From the NCBI GenBank assembly GCA_031771865.1, contig JASISA010000027.1, positions 1,116,001 through 1,180,000 on the forward strand: 64,000 nt of DNA. The letters are read 5' to 3'. The notes under the pieces are model-generated. The model searched no databases. It was not told the origin of the DNA and worked only from the letters and a program-made list of their open reading frames with translations. This DNA comes from Nothophaeocryptopus gaeumannii. Lineage: Eukaryota; Ascomycota; Dothideomycetes; Mycosphaerellales; Mycosphaerellaceae. Of the stretch, positions 11,238-22,198 are shown in pieces. The position numbers and the translations under genes are program-made. Position 1 is the first letter of the stretch; each line of letters opens with the position of its first letter.

Positions 11238-12504
11238 TCATGTAAGCAAAGGTTGATGAGGGGAGGCATAGGCGGACTTACCGGCCTTCACCGCTACGAG
11301 GTATTCCAGATGACGCTTGTCAAAGGCTCCTGCCCAATGAAGCCGGTTGGAATGATTCCCAAAGATCGCCTCCCTGCCGCAGTATCTAGTTCCTTGATGT
11401 CGCCTCTGCTTGACGATGGCATTTTCCGGCTCAAGCTTGACTGTGGCGTGGAACGACACATACTTTGGATCTTCCGAGTCCGTATCGCCTGCTCTTCCTT
11501 GTCCTCGTTCATCAGGGCGAGTGCCACTGTCAGCATCCTTCTCGCCTTCAGAACTCTCACTGCTGGCCTCCTCACTTTCGTCTTCCTCGTCCGCAGCGTC
11601 TCCGGCGTCACCCTCCCCTTCTGGATCCACGTCGCTTGCCATCTCAATTTCGTGTTCCGAGCTTTCATGGAACCATTCCTCAACTCGGCAAGCGCTGTGG
11701 TCCTCGCGGAGCTTCTGCGCCGCATCGTAGAACTCGTCCACTGTGATCCCATTCTTGTTCGCGATCTTGACTTGTCCCTCTGGTAATCGTAGAGGGCGAT
11801 TACCTCTAGCATCATCTTCTGCCCAGGGCTGGTCGGCGTAGCGCTTCAGACCACCGATGTTGCCGCAACAAGAAACATGGCCTTTCATCTAATAGAATGG
11901 AGGCCGACAGACCAGCATCTGGCGATATCGAGCACCCATATTCACCCTATCCAACCCAATGAGGATCACGAGCTCGACTTGATCGATCGCGATTGGCCTA
12001 CCATCCCAGTTTCGGGAAGGTTCAGGAAGTAGATCGACTGCTACGACCTCAATTGGACGATGGCGAGGGTGACGTAATGGGGTGCTGAAGAAGCAATCCT
12101 TGTTCGCCTTCAGCCCTAGGTACTGCTGCAGCTTGGTGGACGCTTGGATGTTCTCCTTGAACTGCCAGGTTCACAAAATGCGCCGCCATCAACTCATCAA
12201 AATCCAGATACTCGAGTATCATCTCCAGCAGCTCCGGAACGCCGAAAATACGCTACGTGACGGCTACAGCGTTCGGCGTGGCGCGCTCATTATAGACGAT
12301 GGGCGGCAAGTTGTCGCTAAGTGTCCGCTCGAGGACGTTGGTACCAAATTGTGATTCGGAGAGGATAGATTCGAGAGTGTCGGAATATACGCCCTTGCTG
12401 GCTGCGGCCAGCTGCGCGAGTTGCGCGGTGGCTCACTTGAGTCTGAACTGGCTGTCAAGGACATCATGGGTCGCGGCGACGTCGAGGCTGATTGGCACCT
12501 CCAT
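11238..12504 (-). pseudogene. F-box family copy 1, degenerate
   Basis: Homologous along its length to the copies at 12.8-16.7 kb. From a candidate ATG at 12504 one frame reads through a helical N-terminus. It then reaches the F-box (FGVPELLEMILEYLDFDEL), the block RYRQMLVCRPP, and the GITVDEFYDAA segment followed by an acidic insertion. It is broken four times: TGA at 12433-12435, TAG at 12253-12255 (where paralogues have Gln or Lys), a one-base frameshift near 12165-12172 just after the F-box, and TAG at 11889-11891 directly after VCRPP. The intron seen after this block in the intact paralogue could hide the last stop but not the others. TAG from CAG fits C-to-T decay. An active product is unlikely. 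Confidence 0.72.
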
Positions 12505-12824
12505 ATTGGTTTGCGTGAGCCTGGCACTGTGATGATTTGGAGAGGCTGATGGGTCTCGAATACGAGCGATGTTGATGGAAAGTGATGGTTGTTGTATGAA
12601 GTTGCATGGAAGAGGTGCAGCCAAACGAGACGAGGCAACAGCTGGATGCCAAGACTCGGATGTGAACGAGACGATACTGAATTCACTACAGGCCGTTTGC
12701 TACAAGCGCATATTCGCCACCTCCACAATTTGTTCCAACCGCAGACGATGAATTAGCTGTCGACCCTTTCGTAAGCTCTCGCTACCGCCTCTCCTTGATC
12801 CTCCGCACATCACCAATGTCAAGC

Positions 12825-13881
12825 TCATGCATCCACATTCGCAACTTCCGCCGCCTCGAATTCCTGGAGAGTCGGGATAAGCAAACCCTTTCCATGTGCT
12901 ATGATCAGTTAGTATTATGACTTTCGGCTCGGGTTGAGGCTCTTACCCTTTCGCCTCGCATCAATGTACGCCCCGAAGCGCGAATACTTCCCTAGAGCAT
13001 GCATTTCGCTGTGTTGCTTCTCTTTGTCATATTTCTTGGCTCTATGATCAGACCGTCAACCGTTTGACATACTGATGATCCCGCCGAATAAAGAACGTTC
13101 CATGACCGTCGAACCACGGCTGAACGGTTCCGTCTTCTTCATGCTCCGTGGCGTGGGGATCGACGCAAAGCCGATGGGCTTCAGCTTGAACCTCGATTTT
13201 GTCCATGATGTCGCCAACGGTGATGCCACCATCTTTCGGTCCTTTCTCAACACGAATTCTTCTTGACAGCAGCTCATTTCAGATTCCAGCTCTTGGACTG
13301 GGGGGTCGCACACAAGCATCTTGCGGGACCTTCACCCCATTTAAGGCCCATCGAGTTGAATGTGGACATCCGCCTCGACCTCCATCACATTATCGCCAGT
13401 ACAGCGGGCGAGATACGTGACGTTCTGGAGGCCGCATGAAAACGTAGAATGGTAGCGAAAGGCTGTCTCCCGACCTCTCTGTCTGGCATCGGCTCGAGAA
13501 ACATGCACCTTCTGATGGCAGTGGGCGATTCGATGACGTTAAAGAAAATGCGGTCGACCTGCGGCGCCTTGAGAAGTGTCTGAAGGTCACATTCGACCAG
13601 TATAGCCTCCAGTAACTCCGGAACGTTGAAGACCTTCTGCGCGCTCGCCAAGGGAGCTCGTCCGTTGTAATACACAGGCTCCAAGGCTTGGGACATCTCA
13701 TTCTCGATGGCAGTGGAGCTGGGTGGGTCGAGGAGTTCGCTTTCATCAAAGACAGGAATTCGGAGATCTGATTTGCCTGCGTCTGCTGGAGATCGAGCAG
13801 CCGGCGCTTGCCATCGGCGCTGAGCTGCCATGGTTCGTCCATGTTGTCGTGCTCTGCGCCGAAGTCATGAAGCTGTGTCAT
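12825..13881 (-). pseudogene. F-box family copy 2, degenerate
   Basis: Starts at ATG 13881 with a helical, Gln-rich N-terminus (LLDLQQTQANQ). The frame must shift before the F-box (FNVPELLEAILVECDLQTLL), which is in another phase. A further phase change and two in-frame stops (TAA 13341-13343, TGA 13332-13334) precede SRKMLVCDPP. Distal parts remain recognisable: GITVGDIMD, then HGTFFIRRD, a possible 31-nt intron (GTATGT...ATAG) and a KKYDKEKQH helix. A last intron leads into the conserved tail (YIDARRKAH then LIPTLQEFE), ending at TGA 12825-12827. The tail is the best-preserved part and defines the family's C-terminal signature. Frame breaks make a full-length product improbable. Confidence 0.7.
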
Positions 13882-14072
13882 TGTTGTTGACGGTCATAGG
13901 CGATTGTGGTCGAAGCAAGTAAAGAAACTCTGGGAACCCCGCGAAATTTAGAGTTCGGAGCCGGCGTTTGCCGCCAAGACATTCACATGCAGGGACTGGA
14001 AGGCAGCAAGGCAGGAGCGCCTCGAGACATGGTCGCATTGCGAGAACGGTATAGGCCGACCTCGGTATTCCG

Positions 14073-15092
14073 CTACATTGTTGTTATTTTCTTGACATCA
14101 GGTTTACAGCGTGTAACCATCATAACTGTCTGTTTAGCCGCTATGTATCCCGCGAAGCGTGCTTTGCGCTGCTGGTATGCTTCCCGCTCGAGCCTCTGCT
14201 CCTGCTCCTCCTCCTCCGCCTGGACAACCTTTGGATCGTTTGACTTAAGCGTGCCTTCGCAAGTAAACAAGACACTACGATCTTTAACGTATTCGTCGTC
14301 ATCAAGCAAATCGTGATTGGCTTCAACGCAGGTCCTGTGCTCCTAAGCATACTTCTACGCGGCCTCGTAAAGGTCGCCCAGCGTAGGCTCAACATCATAC
14401 TGATGCGTCATGTAACGGCAGCCCTCAAAGTAAACATTGGGAATCGAGCCGCAGCAGCAAGCCAGCGGATTTGTCATGTTCTCGATGCCTGGAAGACAGA
14501 CCTTCATTTTGCGCCACCGACTTCCGATGCGCAGCTCGATGTTCTTGAAAAAGATCAAACATTTCATGACATGCCCCTTGCGCTTTGTGGCTGGCATCAA
14601 GTTGTCGAATCTTGCCGATATTCCGGGCAGGTCGCCGGAGTACTGATTGACAGGCATGTCGAAGAAGCCAGTTGTGCTCTCCCTCAGAAACATCTTCTCT
14701 TAGACCTTGACGGAAGACTCAGTAGCATCTTTGAAAGCTCGACAGACTCGCTGCACTTGCATTAAGTCCTTGACTGGTAGCTCGAGCAGGATCATCTCCA
14801 AGATCTCCGGTATGCCAAAAGCCTTCGCTGCAAGTCCAGTCGCTCGAGGCGGGCATCTCCGGTTGTAGATAGTTTCGTTGAGCTGTTCGCCAATCAACTC
14901 GGTGACAGTAAAAGCGTCAGATTGAATAGATTTCAGCTCTTGGTGAAGGGTAAGCTGATCGAACGAGCCGCGTTGATTGAGGTCGTGAAGATGCGCGATC
15001 TTGCGCTCAACGTCGAGCTGACGGTCGATGGCGTCGGGTTCTTGTATTCCGCAGTCAACCGTGATGCAGCCTTTCTGCGCTGGTCTTGGCAT
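14073..15092 (-). pseudogene. F-box family copy 3, degenerate by CAA/CAG to TAA/TAG stops
   Basis: From ATG 15092 a helical N-terminus leads to the F-box (FGIPEILEMILLELPVKDL). The same frame then continues to 14073 and is interrupted only by TAA 14700-14702, TAG 14355-14357 and TAG 14343-14345. At the first stop the paralogues read VQ-x-K (so CAA became TAA). The third replaces Gln in a YAQEH-like context. The downstream blocks are present: RKMKVCLPG, LGDLYEAA, FTCEGTLKS, an Arg/Glu helix and GYIAAKQ. Because the frame is otherwise intact, C-to-T nonsense mutation, as produced by repeat-induced point mutation, explains the damage better than random indels. The 3' end is uncertain because the last intron and tail exon were not resolved. 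Confidence 0.75.
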
Positions 15093-15487
15093 CGAGTAAC
15101 CTTGCTTCAGGTTCGTGGTGGATGTGCGCGCGTGTGCGGCGTGGGTTGGCTGTGGTGTTGTTGTTGCTGTCGTGAGCAAGGAGCAAATGGAAACGAGCGA
15201 GCCTCGAATATAGGCACACGCGGCTGCGATGTCATCAGCATTTCAATTCCAGCCCCCTCATGTGAATAAATATGATTTGAACGATGGGAATGAGTTGCGC
15301 ATTGGGTCACTTAGCTGCAGGTTGAAATTTTCGCTATTACTCCGGCTTCCTGCTGTCTCATTCTCCAAGAACCGCTCTCTAGAACCCATTCCCTCCCAAT
15401 TCTCATCCTTCTCAGAGAGGGGTTTCTACGTTTTCGAGCAGAGCACGTCACCTAGCGTTTAATACCTGCTGAATTGGGGACAGCCCA

Positions 15488-16732
15488 CTACCACACTCCT
15501 CCACCAGTCTGGGCAACCTTCCACTCCTGGAAAGTCGGAATCGCCTGATGCGCTGCGTGTGCTGTGACATGGTCAGTACAACTTAACAGTGCATGGCCAG
15601 GAGAACAACTTACCTTGCCGCTTGGCAGTGATGTACAGCTCCAGTAGTCTGTGCCGCTCTCTGCTTCTTTTTGTCCTTCTGCCGTTTCTCAGCGCCCTCG
15701 CGCTTGACCTCCAACGCCTTGTCGCCATCCTTGAGCTTCACCGTTCCCACAAACTCGAAATGGTTTTCTACTTTGCCGGTGGCCGAGTCGAGATGGAAGA
15801 TATCAGCATGGGGACAATTCTCATGCTCGGCGCAGAGCGCCTTGACTGCATCGTACAGGTCCCCGACCGTAATGCCTTTTTTCGTTGACGACTTTTGGAG
15901 CTTTCGAGGCAGTCAAGGTCCCATTTCATCGCGTGCGCCGCCATCTGCTGTGACAGCACCCTGCTTTGACTTTCATGGAAGTGATGACCGGTCGCTGGCA
16001 GACAAGCATCTTGCGGCATCGGGAGCCTATTGCAGACGGATATGGGCTATCGCGGTACTGGTCGAAGTCGAAGTAGGCCTCAACGGTGATAGCATTGGGG
16101 TTGCTCTCGGCTGTTTTGACGAAAGTACGAAAGCCGGCTGACTTTATGCTGACCATGAAATCGTCAAAGGCCAACCCTAATCCCACCGTGAACTGGCCGT
16201 CATCGGTGGAAGGATCAAGACACAGCTTGCGCTGCAGGGTCTTCGAGGTCTCAATTGCGGCGTGGAACTGGCGGCTGACTCCCATGGCTTTGAGCAACTC
16301 CTCCAACGGGAGCTGGCTGAGGATTAGTTCCAGGAGCTCGGGAATATCGAAGACGTTCTGCGCCAGATTCCTTGCACGTTGGGGGCAAGTCTCGAGATAC
16401 ACGTCACGATGAATGACAAGCTTGTTGTGGTCTTCCAAGGCAGTGATACTCGCCATGGCGCTGGTCAGTCTGTCTTTCAACGCAGCAGCATCAGCCGTAC
16501 CGCCTTCAACCATTTGAGATAGCTCCCTGATGGTAGAACCCAGCTCATGCTGCTGCTGGAGAGCACCTCGTTGTGCGGCAAAGCGTTTCTGAACCCGCTC
16601 TCTGTGTCTGGCAGAGTGCACTCGGTACTCTTGCGCCTGCTCGTTCTTCGATGAAACACCAGCATCTGCACCGGCCATCTCAATGAGTTGACCGATAGTG
16701 GGTGGCGCAGCCTGCGAGAGGTTGGCGCCCAT
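15488..16732 (-). CDS. F-box family copy 4, least damaged
   Basis: Exons 15971-16732, 15614-15900 and 15488-15561. The first 254 codons are fully open: a Gln-rich coiled N-terminus, the F-box (FDIPELLELILSQLPLEELL, near residues 125-145), a beta-rich middle, and RCRKMLVCQRP near residue 240. A 70-nt intron (GTCAAA...TTGAC...AAAG, weak donor) leads into GITVGDLYDAV and FEFVGTVKL. A good intron (GTAAGT...CACAG) joins the tail exon (AHQAIPTFQEW). Between the second block and the tail, the frame that reads KKKQR must shift to read RHRLLELY; the exon total is off by one base. So either the protein stops at a TAA just inside the last intron, or a 2-nt deletion occurred. F-box proteins recruit substrates to SCF ubiquitin ligases; the target is unknown. 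Confidence 0.7.
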
Positions 16733-17469
16733 GTTTGCCGCCCTCGTGCAGTGACTGAGCGCGTATCTTGGACAGGGTGGGAGATGTTGGAGCTGGGTTC
16801 AGAGTCGTAGACTTGTGATTTTGATTTTACTAGCAGGCTCCAAGTTGCGGTTTGAAGGTGTGATTGGAGTAGTGGAGAAAGATGAACAGGAGGAATAAAT
16901 CCGCTTTTGTTGTGCATCGGCCCGCTTCATGCACGTTCTTTCCGCGCATGTGAATGTGAGTCAACCAGCGTTTGCACCTGCAATTTCCGGCTTGCATCTG
17001 CAAGACATCAGTAGTACATCACCACAGCCGCATACCCACCTCTACTGGCACCGATAAGACCACCTTCACTCATATCTCACTTTCTCCCAGCTGCCTACCT
17101 TATCGCTGCTATCCATACCAGTACCGATACCAAAAGCCCTCCCCAGCCAATCCGTCGCTGCAAGCTGGAGAAACGTCAAAAACAAATCTAGCTCTTTCAT
17201 TTCGGATTTGACCTTCGCTCTAGCGATGAGAGGGAGAGAGCGCCTGTCTTGCCATACCAGACCATGCGCCTCCCAAGCACCGCCGCCCAAAGGATCCGAG
17301 CCTGCCTCATCTCTCATTCCTCGCCGGATCATCCCTTCTCGACTCACCTTATAAGTCTTCGCCGAATTTGCACCCAGTCTGATCTGATCAAAGTCGAGGA
17401 AGTCCCATATGCCAGCCAGTATCCCATACGCTCCTCGTAGTCTCGTTACGTCCGCTTTGCCGGTCGAGT
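16733..17469. other. Intergenic
   Basis: Upstream of an F-box gene and downstream of CDC55. CT-rich tracts on the plus strand, no supported gene. Confidence 0.4.
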
Positions 17470-19330
17470 CTACAACGCCGAGAAAACGAAAAGCTGTAAA
17501 GTCTAGTCAGCTTCGCCGCCTTCATCGTCGTCGTAGAAGTCAGGTTGGGCGTTGCAGCTGTAGATACTCACGTTGTTCGTTGCCGCAATGGCGATGCTGT
17601 CCTCCTGCGGGTGCCAGCTCATGTGCAAGATCTTCTTGTTGAAGTCGATCTGATCCGCATCCGTCTCCTTGCGCATCCTCTGCGCGCCTCCCGCTGGGCT
17701 GTTCGCGCGGCTGCCCTTCTTACCGTCCTTGGCGCCAGCGTTGTTCATAGGCGTAGGGATGCCGACCTTCTTCGCCTTGAAAGCGCTCTTGTCGGCTTGA
17801 AGAACAACCTCGGTGTCCTTGCCCTCTTCCGAAGGATAGATCATGAAGTTGTTGTTATATGACCCGGTCATCACATTCTTGGCGTCTCCTGAGAAGACGA
17901 CCTCGAACTTGTCGAAAATGCTGTCGTTCTCGTAAGTGTCGCAAAGTCTGGGCCGGAGGTGCTCATGGATGGGGATGGTCTTGACGGGCTGTCGCTCCAT
18001 GTTGACATCCCAGATCTTGACAGTGAGGTAATCTCGGGAGAGGATGTATCGACCGTCATGTGAAAATCGCACATCTGAGATGGAGCTAATAATCTCAGAG
18101 AAGAATGACCGCGATGATGGGTCTTCTTCTTGCTCAAATTCTGTGATAGAGTTAGTGAGTGTCAAACTCATTTGCTGAACGTAAACTTACGCTTCGCGTG
18201 CTCATCACACAGCGCTCTCTGTCGCATATCCGCCAGCTTGATAGTACCCTTGCTAGACGCATACATGAACCAGTTGCAGCTGACGGGGTGGAACTCGGCG
18301 GCTGTAATGACCTCCGTGAGCTCCTCCATGTTGGCAGGCTTGATGTCCACAATGTTAAAGCTCTGGTCTTGAATGTTCAAGTTCCAGAGGTTTATCCGCA
18401 GATCGTCGGAGCTGATGAAGGTTTCTCCATCACTGTTGACGGAAATGCTGTTGATGTGATATGCGTGTGCATTGGCATACACTCTGCGAGGTACTGCCGC
18501 AACCACGGTGTCATGATGTGTCATGCGAGGAAATTTGAGGTCTGCCACCGATCGGAAGTGGTGATTTGGATATCTCACCGGCCCTCCACCATTCGCGTTA
18601 CCAGCGCCTGCTGGCGTGAGCTCTGACGAGAGGTTGTTCTCTGCCACCACCTTCAGGGACTTCTCAAAGACTTTCCAGAGCTTGATGGTTTTGTCGTTTG
18701 TGGAGAGCAAGTAATGCGAGGCATTCTGTCTCCGACACCACTTGATCTTATTGATCTTCTCTTCAATCTCTAATGATTTGAGATAGTCGAACTCGGGCTC
18801 GTGTGATTGGAACTCGGTATGAAACTTGTATTCGCAGGTCTTCTTCGTCTCGTTTCGCTCGAAAAGGACTACTCTGCCGCCCTTGTCGCCGGTTGCGAGG
18901 TAGTTACCTGTTTGATCGAATTCGACAGTTGATATTATGTCTGCCTCTGTAATGTCTTCGATGTCGCCTTTATCACCGAAGCATCTAGAAGGGAATTAAG
19001 TCAGCATACCAAGTCATCTTGCAGAGACATGTGTATGTACGAAGAGGGATTGATTGCTTGTGCGCAGCGCCAAATAGTCCCTGAGGAGAGGTCGAGGTCT
19101 CTTGCATCGGCGCGGGCTTGAGGGTCATCCTCGTCCAGAGTCAGCTGTGACGAGTCCAGCGCGAGCTCGGTCTGCCAGTCATCATCGGACTCGGTGGAGG
19201 CTGCGCAGTCGACGACCGAGATGGTTGGTACAGTTCGATCCGTATTCTCTTGTGTGGTGGCTGGTGGTGCTGACTCCTCCCTCTGTCTGTTGGTTCGATC
19301 GGGCAGTAACCCAGAGAAGCGCGCGAACAT
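17470..19330 (-). CDS. CDC55: PP2A regulatory B subunit (Cdc55/PR55)
   Basis: WD40 regulatory subunit of protein phosphatase 2A, which directs the phosphatase in mitotic exit and checkpoint control. Exons 19041-19330, 18191-18984, 17572-18140 and 17470-17493 total 1677 nt (558 residues) in frame. Family hallmarks in order are CFGDKGDIEDITEADIIS, GDKGGRVVLFERN, FQSHEPEFDYLKSLEIEEKI, HAYHINSISVNSDGE, FSHDGRYILSRDY, IFDKFEVVFSGD and the terminal NNLFVFSAL, which is split so that the last exon is 24 nt. A Ser/Ala-rich insert of about 40 residues follows VLQADKS. About 100 residues precede CFGDKGD, more than in yeast. The first intron (GTACAT...CTAG) joining this extension is the least certain junction, so the true start could differ. 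Confidence 0.93.
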
Positions 19331-20187
19331 GCTGTGCTAGCAATGCCGCCGTATGTCCTTTTCACCTCCAAGGTGTATTGAAGCCTCACGCCGCTGCCTC
19401 GTCTCGGCTCGCCAGCAGAGATCTGAGGAGGGACGGCCTGCGCACATACTGATGGCGGGAAAAGATGAGAAAGCGCAGTACTTACTGTGTGAACTTCCAG
19501 GTCGGCTGGGCTGCGCTTTCCCCAGCATCCACCATCTTCCTTGAGCTCTCCTATTGTCACTGCCGTCGATGTTGTTAATGTCCGGTCTTTTCTCCGCCTG
19601 CGCCTTCGCTATCTCGTGCCAATGTAGATACCCTCGTGCCTGTTTCCGGTCACGTCGAGTCGGTAGGTGGGTCGGTGGTAGAGCGGAGGAGGTCTCGAGG
19701 AGGATAGGCGATTCACGGGTTATGCGGCGGGTGGGAGTTGGTGGTGGGAGAGTCTGGTGTGTTCGATGAAGCCTTTAAGTTGCAAGTGAAGCTTCGACGT
19801 CACAGCGGTGACCGACTCTCAACGGCGCACAATAGCGATCAGCAGCGCGCACTCGCCCAACGCACGCAACAAAGGTGTCGGATGATGAAGGAGCGGCTGC
19901 ACGTGTGAAGGGCGGATAAACGTAGATGCAAGTGAAGTGCAATAGCAGTGATTTAGACTAACTAGCTGTCTGCTGGCTCGCATGTACCCTTCGTCTGCTG
20001 CAGCCGCTTTGAGATCATGGCTTGGCACGCGAGATGGCGGGGGCAGCTTAGGAAGCAGCAGGGACAAAGAGACAGACAAATTAAGACCTCCGTGACTTGT
20101 CATCAATCATCCCATATACATTCAGCTGATTTATTGATACTGCCATACTACATGTCGTTAAGGTTCCTTTTCCTTACTGCTGGCGCT
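19331..20187. other. Intergenic, CDC55 promoter side
   Basis: No supported gene. Contains the upstream region of CDC55 and the 3' flank of the small membrane-protein gene. Confidence 0.4.
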
Positions 20188-20619
20188 CTACCGCATCGTG
20201 CTCTTCCAAGCCTCAAATCTCGAATGTCGATATCGCCCATACTGTCCTGTCCGCGCCGCCGACAACTCCTCCGCATCATGTGGCCCTGATCGCGAAAGCA
20301 TTCGTTTGCTGAATATCCTCGAGAGCCGCCTTGGCTCCTTCATGCTCTGTAGCTCAAGGCTCGGGTTCCATGCTGGTAAAACAACTCGGTCATCGTCGTA
20401 TTTGATCTGCTGAAATCGCTTCTTGCGTCGGCATGGACACATTCCACAGAGTACGACAAAGGCGATAATGATGCCGATTGTGACCGCGACTAATGTGATG
20501 GAGAGCCATATGATGGCGGTCTTGTTGAGATGGATGCCGCTTGACGAGCTGTCTCCGCTGTTGTCGTCGCTCGACCAGAAAGAGGAGTCGTCTTGTGTGC
20601 CAGATGTGGTTGCGGTCAT
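20188..20619 (-). CDS. Small single-pass membrane protein
   Basis: Intron-less frame of 143 residues from ATG 20619 (the frame is open further upstream, but this is the first plausible ATG). Residues 1-30 are Ser/Asp/Thr-rich. One hydrophobic helix of about 25 residues follows (AIIWLSITLVAVTIGIIIAF), then a Cys/Arg motif (CGMCPCRRKKRF) and a cytosolic tail of 80 residues. A short Ser-rich ectodomain, one helix and a basic Cys-flanked tail suggest a type-I surface or organelle membrane protein, possibly palmitoylated. No family is recognised. Expression is not proven by the sequence. Confidence 0.6.
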   Translation of the reverse strand: MTATTSGTQDDSSFWSSDDNSGDSSSSGIHLNKTAIIWLSITLVAVTIGIIIAFVVLCGMCPCRRKKRFQQIKYDDDRVVLPAWNPSLELQSMKEPRRLSRIFSKRMLSRSGPHDAEELSAARTGQYGRYRHSRFEAWKSTMR

Positions 20620-20887
20620 GATCGTTGAATGATTGAGCGAGAGATGACTTGGCGAGGTGGATGAAGTGTCGCTTTTACGACTTGAAGGTGTCGTGTGAAT
20701 GTCTTGAACCCGTGTCGCTGATCTTTTGGGATGTCTCGGTGTCTGCAAAACGTGGAACCGCCGGAGTCGTTAACGAGGGTGACAGAGATTGCCAGATCTC
20801 TTCTATGGCAGCAGTGAAGCAGTGGTTGGAGTGAGAATGTGCGTACGACGCTAGTCAGCAAGGGTAGGTTAGGTAGGGAATCTAGGG

Positions 20888-22198
20888 ATGGGGAGAGGGA
20901 AACAAGACTGCGGGCCACGCATCACCGTACAGCTAGCTCATACGAACTGGTTTAGATTAGCAGCAAGAAAACATCAAAGACGCCAAGGTGGGCTTCAAGA
21001 GCCTCATCGTGGAACAGACAAAGGAACACGAGAGAAATCAAGCGGCACTCAAGGCGCTTCGATCACGACGGAGAGGCTTGGGCGAATCTCGGCAGCGTGA
21101 AACAGGAGTGTACGCGTAGGCGCGTGGATCTTCATCGTAAGAATACCGCAAGCGCCGGCCGCGTTCCCGACAGCAAGGAGATTGAAAATCTGACAGAAGC
21201 CAATGCGTACAACAGGTAGACAATATAGTCGTAACGGAGTAAGTGGAGGATGGTAGAGACTTGTATGCGCAGGAGTGAGATGCAGGTGAGACGTTGACTG
21301 CCCTGCCGAGTCTCCAAGGCCCGAGCCGAGACAGCGAACGTCTTCGAAGTGCGAAGTGCCGGAACTCTTGGAGAACATCTTGCAGTACCTGGATCCCCTT
21401 GACTTGCTCGTGGCTCAGCAGGTGAACAGACGCTTCCGGGATGACATAACTCAGTCACCCCTGCTGCAATGTGCAATGTCATTGAGGTTATTCGATGACG
21501 GATACTACCATACGCCGCTTGCGGCCGTTGGTAAGGACAGAATGTTCGAGCTTCAAGAAGAGACCATGGAAGATAGGACACGCGAGGAGCCGTACATCTA
21601 CATCACAACACTCAAAGGCCTGAAGCGCATCGGCCCTCGTGGCCGACGTATGTTTGTCTGCTCACCTCCACCAAAGCGGATGTATGCAAACATAATATGC
21701 TGCGACACCCTGGGCGATCCTGCTGATGCAAGAGAGCCCCTTTGGGTCAAGAACGAGGAGGGCGTACGGTTTGGCAATTTGTTTGATTTTGCTCAAACGG
21801 TCTTCGAGGATCATCAGCTTCGTCCTTACTTGGATCGAGAGTGTTACAATGATGATGGCATAGTCGATCGAATGTATGTCTCCTTTGGGTTCAATCCTGA
21901 ATTGCTGGAAGATAATCCCGTGAGGAAGACCAAATGGCCGCCATCAGTAGAAGAGTACAACGTCGATCCCGATGACAAAGTTGCGAAGTGGATTGGTTTT
22001 CGACCGGAGGGTAAGTCAAGTATGCCAACTCGAAGTCCAAAGAATAAGAAACTGAGGAATTTAATAAAAGTATACAATAACAATCCTGAGGATTCTCTCC
22101 TGACCTTTCAACAGTACCGAAAACATCTGGAAAATGGCAGAGACTGGCAGCCTTTCGGGGAGATGTTCCGACCACGATACACTATGATGGAGCTCTGA
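20888..22198 (+). pseudogene. F-box family copy 5, frameshifted
   Basis: Opposite strand to the other copies. The 3' part (21356-22198) is one open frame of 280 codons. It has the F-box (VPELLENILQYLDPLDLL), GRRMFVCSPP near the middle, and GVRFGNLFDFAQTVFEDH matching the GITVGDLYD block. Upstream coding pieces are visible: a Lys/Glu helix from about 20976 (VGFKSLIVEQTKEHERNQ), IENLTEANAYNR near 21180, and ARAETANVFEV immediately before the F-box. That last piece is out of phase with the F-box because GAAGTGC is tandemly duplicated at 21346-21359; removing one copy restores the frame. In-frame TAG/TAA codons also occur between 21117 and 21240, though introns may cover some. The intact C-terminal half could still be translated if an alternative start is used. 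Confidence 0.65.
21346..21359 (+). repeat. 7-bp tandem duplication GAAGTGC x2
   Basis: Two adjacent copies of GAAGTGC split the reading frame between NVFEV and PELLE of the F-box. One copy fewer gives an uninterrupted codon series. It could be replication slippage or a transposon-excision footprint. Confidence 0.85.
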
